Source: Planctomycetota bacterium
Lineage (GTDB): Bacteria > Planctomycetota > Planctomycetia > Planctomycetales > Planctomycetaceae
Assembly: GCA_022600195.1 (NCBI GenBank)
Contig: JAHZKX010000052.1
Span: 34,814-98,813, forward strand
Direction of reading: 5' to 3'
DNA: 64,000 nt
Shown here: piece after piece, positions 8,378 through 16,245 of the stretch
Position numbering within the stretch: the stretch's first letter is position 1
Layout of the letters: each line of letters opens with the position of its first letter
Translations under genes and position numbers: made by a program
Notes under the pieces: generated by a model
Database searches by the model: none
The model's input: only the letters and a program-made list of their open reading frames with translations
Told to the model about the DNA's origin: nothing

Positions 8378-9876
8378 TACTTCTCACCAACGCAGATCAG
8401 CTTGCTGCGCGTACGAATGAAAATTCGACCGTCGGCAATAGCGGGGGTTCCCAGAATGGAATCACCCATATCATTCTTTGCGAGAATTTTCTGTTCCGGT
8501 CCATCTTCCAGAACAACAATCTTACCGTTCTCCCCGGCGACATAAATTTTTCCATCGCCGTAGATGGGAGAGGCAAAGTATTCACTTTCATTTTGAATCC
8601 GTTTGGGTCCCCAGAGCTTCTTACCTTTCCCGACTTCATAGCAGGTGGAAATTCCGCCCCCTTTAACGAGCAACATTCGATCTTCGGTGACCAGTGGCGA
8701 AACGATATGGTCGGTGTGTTTGGTAGGATGTTTCCAAAGTAAGTGCGTCTTGGTCACATCGCCACGGCCTCCCCCTTTAACAGCCATGATAAATTGCTGC
8801 GCTGGTTCTTCACCGAACTTCGCACCCGCTTCGTTACCGGGTGGCAAAAATGCAATGTCCAGTTCTTTCCCTTCCAGAAATCCATCTTTATTCAAGTCGC
8901 CGCGATCAAAGGTTTTTTTGTAAAAGGCTTCGGGTACTTTCACCTTGCCGACAAATGCTTGGATTTCCTTTTTGGTCACCTTGCCATCACTGTTGCCGGT
9001 TTCCCAGCGGTCGATGGATGCCAGCCACTGATTGGCGATACCACCACTCTGCAAAGCCACATAAATAATTCCATCACGACTCACGGGAGTCGTTTTAATA
9101 TTGCGTAACAGTGTGCGGGCGCTCCAGAGCCGTTTGCCTGTTTTGGGATCATAGCCGATCAAAGTACCGGTACCCGCAACAACAATCTCATCACCTTGAT
9201 CAGTCTCGCAAATCACCGGATGCGAATAGTTCACCGCTTGATCGCTACGGTCATCTTTCCAGACAATTTTTCCGGTCTTTTTATTGAATGCATAAAAGGC
9301 AGGCGCCAGGTCATCGTCCTGACAGAACAACACGAGATCTTTATAAAGTGTGGGTGACATACCCGCGCCCCACTTGAATACAAAATAAGGCACAGGAAGT
9401 TTCTTCTGCCACACGTCGGCTCCGGTTTCCGCATCGACAGCTAACATGCCCAAGGTACTGAAGTAAAAATAAACCCGTTCGTCATCCGCAGCAGGTGTCG
9501 TCGCAGCGAAGCTGTTTGTTTTATGAATCTCCAGCAATTCCCCGGTCTTCCAGGTTCGTTCCCACAATTTCTTTCCCGTCTTGGCGTCATACGCATACAG
9601 GGCAACCTTGTCTTTGCCTACCATCCCAGACGTAAACACACGACCCGCAGCCACTACCGGACAGCCAATGCCGTCGCCCAGTTTGGCAGACCAGATTACA
9701 TTTTTCTGATCGGTGAATTCAGCGGGTAACTTGTTCTTGGCAGTCGAAACACCCGAGCAATTCGGGCCGCGGAACTGAGCCCAGTCTTCCGCTTGTGTTG
9801 ATGAGGTCCCACACAGGAAACTGAAACTCAACGTGACCAAACAAAGCAATACCGCCTGATTTCGTATACAACACAT
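8377..9876 (-). CDS. Secreted PQQ-like beta-propeller protein with an EF-hand insert
   Basis: A 499-residue protein with a signal peptide (hydrophobic core, cleavage near TQAED). Repeated AYDAKTGKKLWE, GYDPKTGKRLWS and FNKKTGKIVW segments are the blades of a BamB/quinoprotein-type propeller. Between blades, about residues 293-345, there is a two-part EF-hand-like insert: NSDGKVTKKEI and DLNKDGFLEGKEL. It is likely a calcium-binding extracytoplasmic scaffold rather than a dehydrogenase, as no catalytic quinoprotein residues are recognisable. The start at 9876 has a strong AGGAGA site about 9 nt upstream. It is the first gene of the seven-gene minus-strand operon. Confidence 0.85.
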   Translation of the reverse strand: MCCIRNQAVLLCLVTLSFSFLCGTSSTQAEDWAQFRGPNCSGVSTAKNKLPAEFTDQKNVIWSAKLGDGIGCPVVAAGRVFTSGMVGKDKVALYAYDAKTGKKLWERTWKTGELLEIHKTNSFAATTPAADDERVYFYFSTLGMLAVDAETGADVWQKKLPVPYFVFKWGAGMSPTLYKDLVLFCQDDDLAPAFYAFNKKTGKIVWKDDRSDQAVNYSHPVICETDQGDEIVVAGTGTLIGYDPKTGKRLWSARTLLRNIKTTPVSRDGIIYVALQSGGIANQWLASIDRWETGNSDGKVTKKEIQAFVGKVKVPEAFYKKTFDRGDLNKDGFLEGKELDIAFLPPGNEAGAKFGEEPAQQFIMAVKGGGRGDVTKTHLLWKHPTKHTDHIVSPLVTEDRMLLVKGGGISTCYEVGKGKKLWGPKRIQNESEYFASPIYGDGKIYVAGENGKIVVLEDGPEQKILAKNDMGDSILGTPAIADGRIFIRTRSKLICVGEK

Positions 9877-10172
9877 TCGTTAAGTCTCCTGAAGTTCAAA
9901 GATGAAAATAAATCGTGCGTGGAGCCACTCCCTCAAATTCAAAGAGAGCCTGCATCAACTGTAACCGATCTTTTCAGCAAAACCCACCGCTTGTGACTGT
10001 TTTTTAGACTCCTTTGAAAACATATAAAAAAAACTACATGTCATAGAGACAGACAACCGATCAATTGCTAGAATAGCTGCCTGAATGTATGCACCCAACG
10101 CCTTACATTCTGAATGAGCTGCAGAGTACGTTAAAAAACGTGACCGGCTGAAGCCAGCGAAAGGACTTTCCC

Positions 10173-11612
10173 ATGTTTTCGATTCTGAATCATCCACGCC
10201 GGACCGGTGCCGGAATCTCGAGAAGGGAACTGCTCACAACCGGAGGCGCGGGTCTCCTTGGATTGACCCTGCCCAAAGTCATGCAGGCAGAACAACAACA
10301 GCTGACTGATCCCTTCCAGGGCGGACGTGCGAAATCGGTCATATTTCTATTTCTGTTTGGCGGACCAAGCCAGCTCGAAACGTTTGATCTCAAACCGGAG
10401 GCACCCAGTGAAATTCGCGGCCCCTTTCAATCGATAGACTGCCGCACCCCCGGGCTGCTCATCAGCGAACACCTCCCACATCTGGCAAATGTCTCCGACA
10501 AATTTTCCGTCATTCGCAGCATGACGCATACGTTTAACGATCACAGTGGTGGCGGCCATTATATTCAAACCGGAAATCGCTGGCACCTTCCCATTGGCGG
10601 TGGATTTGATGCAACTCCCAAAGACTGGCCTTCGGTGGGTTCGGTCGTCGAATATCTGACTCAACATGCGCCCGGTGGTTTAGATCGTGATCTGCCGAAC
10701 TATTCGGTGGTCCCAAATCGTCTGGGGCGTCTGCAGGCGGGAGGGCGTTATATGCGTCCCGGTGAATACGCGGGCTGGCTGGGTCAAGCGTTTAACCCAC
10801 TCACAACTACCGTTGATCAACGAGACTCAACAGACAATCCTTATTGGCGTGACTGTACCGATGAAGAATTGGACTTTCAAATCGAAGGACTGGCACCAGA
10901 AGTCCCCCTCAAAACAATCCGACGCCGCATTTCACTGCTAAAACACTTTGACAGTATGAAACGGAATTTTGAGAAAGCCGATTCAGAGATCTTTGATCAA
11001 TTTCGTCAACGTGCGTTAGCACTGTTGACATCAGACAATACCCGTAATGCACTCGATATCAAAAAAGAACCAGATCAGCTTCGGGATCAATACGGTCGCC
11101 ATTTGTTTGGCCAATCCTGCCTGATGGCACGCAGACTCGTCGAAACCGGAGTCAAATTTGTCACCGTGCACTATGATTGCGTAGACGGTTACAGTTGGGA
11201 CTCACACCGAAACAGTGATGATGTACAACATCACCTGCTACCCACGTTCGACCAGGGCTGTGCCGCTTTATTATCAGACCTGGATCAGCGGGGTCTGCTA
11301 GATGAAACACTCGTCATCGCGATGGGAGAAATGGGACGTACCCCCAAACCAAACAGCACATGGGGTCGTGGCCATTGGAGCCAACTCTTCCCGGCATTGA
11401 TTGCCGGCGCAGGAGTGCAGGGGGGCACCACTTTTGGACGCTCCGACCGTCACGCCTCGAAACCAGTTGAGCACCCTGTGAGCCCCGAAGATCTGGCCGC
11501 CACAATTTACTGGGCAATGGGCATCGACCCTGGCCTGATGCTGCCCGATTCTCTCAATCGACCGGTGCCAATCAACAATGGCGGCACACCCGTTAAAAAA
11601 CTGTTTGGCTGA
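10173..11612 (+). CDS. DUF1501 protein with Tat-type leader
   Basis: A 479-residue member of the DUF1501 family, which is expanded in Planctomycetes and related to the alkaline-phosphatase fold. The N-terminus has SRRELLTTGGAGLLGLTLP, a Tat-like leader. Family blocks include FLFGGPSQLETFDLKP, MTHTFNDHSGGGHYI, VTVHYDCVDGYSWDSH and MGEMGRTPK. The function is not established; genes of this family often travel with PSCyt1/PSD1 cytochrome genes, but none adjoins here. It is divergent from the nucleoside operon across a 296-bp gap that should hold both promoters. It is followed after 167 bp by an FG-GAP protein on the same strand. Confidence 0.9.
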   Translation: MFSILNHPRRTGAGISRRELLTTGGAGLLGLTLPKVMQAEQQQLTDPFQGGRAKSVIFLFLFGGPSQLETFDLKPEAPSEIRGPFQSIDCRTPGLLISEHLPHLANVSDKFSVIRSMTHTFNDHSGGGHYIQTGNRWHLPIGGGFDATPKDWPSVGSVVEYLTQHAPGGLDRDLPNYSVVPNRLGRLQAGGRYMRPGEYAGWLGQAFNPLTTTVDQRDSTDNPYWRDCTDEELDFQIEGLAPEVPLKTIRRRISLLKHFDSMKRNFEKADSEIFDQFRQRALALLTSDNTRNALDIKKEPDQLRDQYGRHLFGQSCLMARRLVETGVKFVTVHYDCVDGYSWDSHRNSDDVQHHLLPTFDQGCAALLSDLDQRGLLDETLVIAMGEMGRTPKPNSTWGRGHWSQLFPALIAGAGVQGGTTFGRSDRHASKPVEHPVSPEDLAATIYWAMGIDPGLMLPDSLNRPVPINNGGTPVKKLFG

Positions 11613-11779
11613 GAAAACTCACCGAGTTCACACTTTTGAGCTTACGCATACCCTCTGATTGATTTGCTTTCGTACGTTCAATCCACGAAATCCTTGCATT
11701 CCCGCGTCTGATCGGCTCCAATTCTAATAGTGACAAGATCGCCTGACCGTTTCTTTCCTGCCGACATAAGGTTCGCCCG

Positions 11780-12964
11780 ATGATGCGTTTTCTTTTTCTA
11801 ACCTGCCTCTGTTCTACGACGGTTTGTTTTGCTGCCGAACAGCAACCCAAATTCAAAGCTCAAACAATCGATGACACTGTCGAAATTGGCTACGGCACGG
11901 CAATTGGAGATGTCGACGGCGATGGAAAACCGGATGTCATCCTGGCAGACAAAAAAGAATTCGTCTGGTATCAGAATCCCAGTTGGAAAAAACATGTCAT
12001 CGCCGAAAATTTAACCGAACGGGACAACGTCTGCATAGCGGCCCGCGATATCAACGGTGATGGAAAAGTGGAAATCGCGGTCGGTGGACAATGGAATCCC
12101 GGCGACACACTCAATTCCGGTGCCGTCTTTTATCTGGTTGCTCCCGCTGATCGCAGGCAACTCTGGAAAGCAATTCAACTCCCTCACCAGCCGGTCATCC
12201 ATCGCATGCGCTGGGTCAAACTGGACAAAGACCGGTTTGCTCTGGTCGTCTCCCCGCTACATGGTAAGGGAAACAAGAAAGGGGAAGGAGCCGGAGTCAA
12301 ACTGATCGCATATGAAAAACCGGCCAACCCTGAAGAAAACTGGAAGCAAACCGTCATCGACGACACACTGCATGTAACGCATAATCTTGATCCGGCACAA
12401 TGGAATCCAAACACAGAAGCCGAAGAAATTCTGTACGCAGGTCGTGAAGGGGCCATGCTGCTTTCCTACGATAAGGGACAATGGAAAACAGAACCCCTTC
12501 CTCTGATTGAAGGCAGTGGAGAAATTCGCATGGGACGCCTGGCTCCTACAGCGAGATTCATCGCAACCATTGAACCTCTGCACGGCGACAAGCTGGTTTT
12601 ATATCAGGCGGATCACCACAAAGCGGATTTACAAACGCAGCGAACCTCAATTCTGAACCGAAAAGTTCTCGATGCCAACATCAAAGCCGGCCATGCCATT
12701 GCGACCGCCAATCTGTTCGGAAACGGGTTCCAGGAAATCGTCGCGGGTTGGCGTACTCCCAACAAAGATCAGAAAGTGGGCATCAAAGTTTATTGGTCCA
12801 CTGATTCTTCCGGCACAACCTGGAAATCAGCCTGGATCGATGAAAACGGTATGGCCTGCGAAGACCTTCGTCTCGGTGATCTGGATGGCGACGGGCGTAT
12901 TGACATTGTTGCAGCAGGTCGCGCTTCGCATAACCTGAAAATATACTGGAATCGTTCTGAATAA
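11780..12964 (+). CDS. Secreted FG-GAP/VCBS repeat protein
   Basis: A 394-residue protein with a cleavable signal peptide (cleavage near CFAAEQ). At least three calcium-loop repeats are visible: DVDGDGKPDVI (about residue 46), DINGDGKVEIA (about 93) and DLDGDGRIDIV (about 372). These are the integrin-like FG-GAP motifs of a beta propeller. It is probably an extracytoplasmic binding protein, and no catalytic motif was seen. It lies downstream of the DUF1501 gene on the same strand and ends 20 bp from the convergent SDR gene. Confidence 0.85.
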   Translation: MMRFLFLTCLCSTTVCFAAEQQPKFKAQTIDDTVEIGYGTAIGDVDGDGKPDVILADKKEFVWYQNPSWKKHVIAENLTERDNVCIAARDINGDGKVEIAVGGQWNPGDTLNSGAVFYLVAPADRRQLWKAIQLPHQPVIHRMRWVKLDKDRFALVVSPLHGKGNKKGEGAGVKLIAYEKPANPEENWKQTVIDDTLHVTHNLDPAQWNPNTEAEEILYAGREGAMLLSYDKGQWKTEPLPLIEGSGEIRMGRLAPTARFIATIEPLHGDKLVLYQADHHKADLQTQRTSILNRKVLDANIKAGHAIATANLFGNGFQEIVAGWRTPNKDQKVGIKVYWSTDSSGTTWKSAWIDENGMACEDLRLGDLDGDGRIDIVAAGRASHNLKIYWNRSE

Positions 12965-12983
12965 ATTGCAACTTGCAACAAGA

Positions 12984-13730
12984 TCACATGGTTCTGCCGC
13001 CATCAACCACCAGTACCTGACCGGTTGTCAGTGTCGTTCCCAGCGAAAGATACAAAACCGTGTCGGCAATGTCATCAGGTAGAGCAGGGCGGGGAATCGG
13101 ATAACCGGATGTTTCAGCTGCCAGTTGTTCGTCGGTCATCACCCGTTTGAGCCAGCGACTGTCAATCGGGCCTGGACAGACTGAATTCACGCGAATCTCA
13201 GGCCCCAATGCGCGGCCCAGTGATTTGGTCATGGTATTCAGCCCCCCTTTACTCGCACAATAGGCAACACTCGAACCACGACCATCAATGCCAGCGGTCG
13301 AACTCACGTTCACCACCGCACCGAAGTCGCTCGCGCGTAATAGATGTGCGCCCGCGCGGATACAAAAAAACGGGCCTTTCAAATTCACTCCCAGAATTCG
13401 ATCCCAGGCCGCTTCGCTCATCTCATCCAGTTCTTTGTGCTCGACAAATTCGGTTGTGCCGGCGTTATTCACAAGCACATCCAGCCGACCCCATTTCGAT
13501 TCGACTTCACCTATCATCGCCTGCACGGCTGCGTCATCACTCACATCACATTGAATGACTAATACATTGGCACCCTCTGCTTCCGCCAGCGCTTTTGTTT
13601 CATGTGCTTCTTCTTTACTGCGCGAATAATTCACCACAATATCAAAGCCTTCTTCTGCAAACCGCACTGCACACGCACGCCCCACACCTGTAGCTGACCC
13701 TGTAATTAATGCAACATTATTTTCATTCAT
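12984..13730 (-). CDS. Short-chain dehydrogenase/reductase
   Basis: A classical SDR of 248 residues. It has the cofactor glycine motif TGSATGVGRA (residues 11-20), the structural NNAG motif, and the catalytic Ser plus YCASK (Tyr-x3-Lys). The C-terminus GQVLVVDGGRTM is typical of FabG-like enzymes. It oxidises or reduces a hydroxyl/keto group with NAD(P)(H); the substrate is not predictable. It is the second gene after an enolase-superfamily enzyme on the same strand (65-bp gap), which suggests a small sugar-acid or amino-acid-derivative catabolic unit. Confidence 0.9.
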   Translation of the reverse strand: MNENNVALITGSATGVGRACAVRFAEEGFDIVVNYSRSKEEAHETKALAEAEGANVLVIQCDVSDDAAVQAMIGEVESKWGRLDVLVNNAGTTEFVEHKELDEMSEAAWDRILGVNLKGPFFCIRAGAHLLRASDFGAVVNVSSTAGIDGRGSSVAYCASKGGLNTMTKSLGRALGPEIRVNSVCPGPIDSRWLKRVMTDEQLAAETSGYPIPRPALPDDIADTVLYLSLGTTLTTGQVLVVDGGRTM

Positions 13731-13795
13731 GAGTGGGTTTCCAGATAAATTTTTCGACTGACAGTTGAACGTTTTTCTTGTGAATTGCCTGCTGA

Positions 13796-14917
13796 TTACG
13801 AATCATTGGAATGGGCTTCGACAATGCCCCAATCCACTTCGATGCCCAATCCCGGTAAATCAGGAATGGTAATCACAGGACCTTCGATCTGCAGCGGATT
13901 TTTAACAATCGAAAGTTCATGGTATTCGGGACCTAAAATATCACCGGGATATTGTTCGATATTCATATTCGGGCAGGCCACCACGGAATGACACATGGCC
14001 GCAGAGGCGATATCGAGCTCCAGATTAGATCCAATGCTGCAGGGAATACCGTGTTGCCCTGCATAATCCACAATCGCCACCGTTTTACTGATACCCCCGT
14101 TTTTGCCAGGATAGACGTTGATCACATCACAGGCTTCATTCCGTATGCATTCTTTGGCATCTGCCAGATCAAAACAAATATCGTCAGCCATGATCTCTGG
14201 CTCAATCGCCCGTCTGACTTCCGCAAGTGCTGCAAAATCGCCCCGTGGTGTTGGCTGTTCAAAGAGAGCCACATTGCAATCGCTCATGCGTTGCATGGCG
14301 CCAATAGCCGTGGCGGCATCCCAGCCCGCGTTAGCGTCAATCGTTAATTCCAGATCGGGACCCATCGTTTCGCGAACCAGTTTGACTCGGGCCACATCTT
14401 CATCCACATTGGTACCCACTTTGACTTTAATTGTACTAAAACCAGCGCCAACGAGTTCCTTCGTGCGACGCTCAGCCTGTTCCAGCGAGTAGGCACCCAT
14501 CGAAAAACGACATTTGATGGAACGGCTTCGAGCTGCACCACCCAGCAATTCATACACCGGCTGACCTGCTTCTTTGCCTTTAATGTCCCAGCAGGCCATC
14601 TCGATTGCTGATTTGGCAAACCAGTTCCCTTGCGCTATCTTATCCATTACCAGATTAACATTCTCAATATCACACGGATCATGACCGAGCAGTAGGGGAG
14701 TAAAGATGCGATCGACAATCGCCTGGGCACCCCAGACTGTTTCACCACTCCAGCGAGAAATCACGGTCGCTTCACCGGCTCCTTCAATGCCAGCATCGGT
14801 TTCCACACGTAACACCAGATATTTTGACACATCGTGTTTGCCCAGCGCCGAGATCATTCGACGTTCGGGTTTGAGGGGAATCCGAACGGGATAAGTCTTG
14901 ATCGCAGTAATCTTCAT
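13796..14917 (-). CDS. Enolase-superfamily enzyme (muconate-lactonizing subgroup type)
   Basis: A 373-residue mandelate racemase/muconate-lactonizing-type protein. The capping domain begins MKITAIKTYPVRIPL. The barrel shows the KVKVG motif (the KxK acid/base pair, about residues 163-167), metal ligands in DANAGW, FEQPT and MADD, and a PGKNGGIS loop with the opposite-face Lys. These fit the MLE subgroup, which covers cycloisomerases, o-succinylbenzoate synthase and dipeptide epimerases. With the neighbouring SDR I favour a catabolic racemase or cycloisomerase, but the substrate is unknown. A GAGAG sequence lies about 8 nt before the ATG. Confidence 0.88.
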   Translation of the reverse strand: MKITAIKTYPVRIPLKPERRMISALGKHDVSKYLVLRVETDAGIEGAGEATVISRWSGETVWGAQAIVDRIFTPLLLGHDPCDIENVNLVMDKIAQGNWFAKSAIEMACWDIKGKEAGQPVYELLGGAARSRSIKCRFSMGAYSLEQAERRTKELVGAGFSTIKVKVGTNVDEDVARVKLVRETMGPDLELTIDANAGWDAATAIGAMQRMSDCNVALFEQPTPRGDFAALAEVRRAIEPEIMADDICFDLADAKECIRNEACDVINVYPGKNGGISKTVAIVDYAGQHGIPCSIGSNLELDIASAAMCHSVVACPNMNIEQYPGDILGPEYHELSIVKNPLQIEGPVITIPDLPGLGIEVDWGIVEAHSNDS

Positions 14918-15141
14918 GGTAGGCTCTCTTCGCAGTGTAAGTGGATTGTTCTGCGCAATTTATCAAACGCACTCAAATGATAACAAATGCCATTTCATTC
15001 AGGAATCAAAGTCACTCACCTATCAGAGATTACTGACAAAATCCTCCTTTGAAAACAGTTGAATTGCTGTTTCATTTCCACTACAAGCGATATTCGATCA
15101 TCGATACTATTTTTCTTCTCAGATATTTAAGTGAGTTCCCT

Positions 15142-16236
15142 GTGCCCACTCTTGAAGAACGTCTCCCCTTGACCTCTCAGCGCATTGGGGAAGGCATTGA
15201 AAGCCAGTTACATACCGGCATGCAAATTTATGTTTCTTTACAGGGAGAAGTCATTGCAGACGCTGGCATCGGAGAGGCACGCCCCGGTGTGCCGATGACA
15301 GAAACCACACTCAACCTCTGGCTTTCAGCAGGTAAACCACTGACCGCGATGGCAATCGCACGCTTATGGGAACAGGGAAAGCTCAGCATCGACGACCCCG
15401 TGACCCGTTTTATTCCCGAATTTGGCACGCTCGGGAAAGAGCCAATCACGTTACTCCATCTCCTGAATCATACCGCTGGGTTCCGCCCGGTGGAGACAGG
15501 CTGGCCAGACATCGAATGGGAGGAGATCATTCAGCGCATTTGCAATTCACCCCTTGAAGCGAACTGGCAAATCGGAAAAACCGCCGGCTACCATGTGACC
15601 TCCAGCTGGTTTATTCTGGGAGAAATACTGCAACGCATTTTAAACCAACCCTATTCTGAACTGATCCGGGAACTAATTCTGGAACCGCTGGGTATGACTG
15701 AGAGTTGGATCGGCATGCCTCGGGAAGTGTATGAACAACAGCAGGAGAACATGGCCTACGTCTATCAGCGCGAAAAAGGAGAAATGCTGCTGACCGACTG
15801 GCATGCAGAAACGCGCTGTCTGAAACCTTCACCCGGAGGAAATGCCCGGGGACCCATTCGAGAGCTGGGCTGGTTTTATGAATGCCTGCTCCATCAGGGA
15901 ATGCCACTTTTTGAACCACAAACAGTCGAAACCATGACATCCCCACATCGTGAAGGCAAGTTCGATTTAACGTTGCAACATATTGTTGATTATGGTCTCG
16001 GCTTTATCATCAATTCCAATCGTTACGGTGAAGCAACGGTCCCCTATGGCTTTGGCAAATTCGCTTCCGAAAAAACGTTCGGGCACGGTGGTTCCCAATC
16101 GTCGATTGCCTTTGCCGATCTGGAACGCGAACTGGTCGTCGCCTTCGTCGCTAACGGCAGACCAGGTGAGCCAAAGCATCAGCGTCGTGCGAAAGAAATC
16201 AATGAAGCGATTTATGAAGACCTGAAGCTCAGTTAA
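15142..16236 (+). CDS. Beta-lactamase-fold serine hydrolase
   Basis: A class-C-beta-lactamase/esterase-type protein of about 364 residues. The nucleophile motif is SAGK (SxxK) in LWLSAGKPLTAMA. A Tyr-containing second motif, GYHVTSSW, and a third motif, FGHGGSQSS, follow. Likely roles are esterase, D-alanyl peptidase or lactamase-like; I cannot choose. No signal peptide is evident. The longest frame opens at a TTG (15049) with no ribosome-binding site; the GTG at 15142 follows AAGTGAG and begins just before the family's N-terminal helix, so I prefer it. The start is uncertain. Confidence 0.8.
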   Translation: MPTLEERLPLTSQRIGEGIESQLHTGMQIYVSLQGEVIADAGIGEARPGVPMTETTLNLWLSAGKPLTAMAIARLWEQGKLSIDDPVTRFIPEFGTLGKEPITLLHLLNHTAGFRPVETGWPDIEWEEIIQRICNSPLEANWQIGKTAGYHVTSSWFILGEILQRILNQPYSELIRELILEPLGMTESWIGMPREVYEQQQENMAYVYQREKGEMLLTDWHAETRCLKPSPGGNARGPIRELGWFYECLLHQGMPLFEPQTVETMTSPHREGKFDLTLQHIVDYGLGFIINSNRYGEATVPYGFGKFASEKTFGHGGSQSSIAFADLERELVVAFVANGRPGEPKHQRRAKEINEAIYEDLKLS

Positions 16237-16245
16237 TTCACCCGA

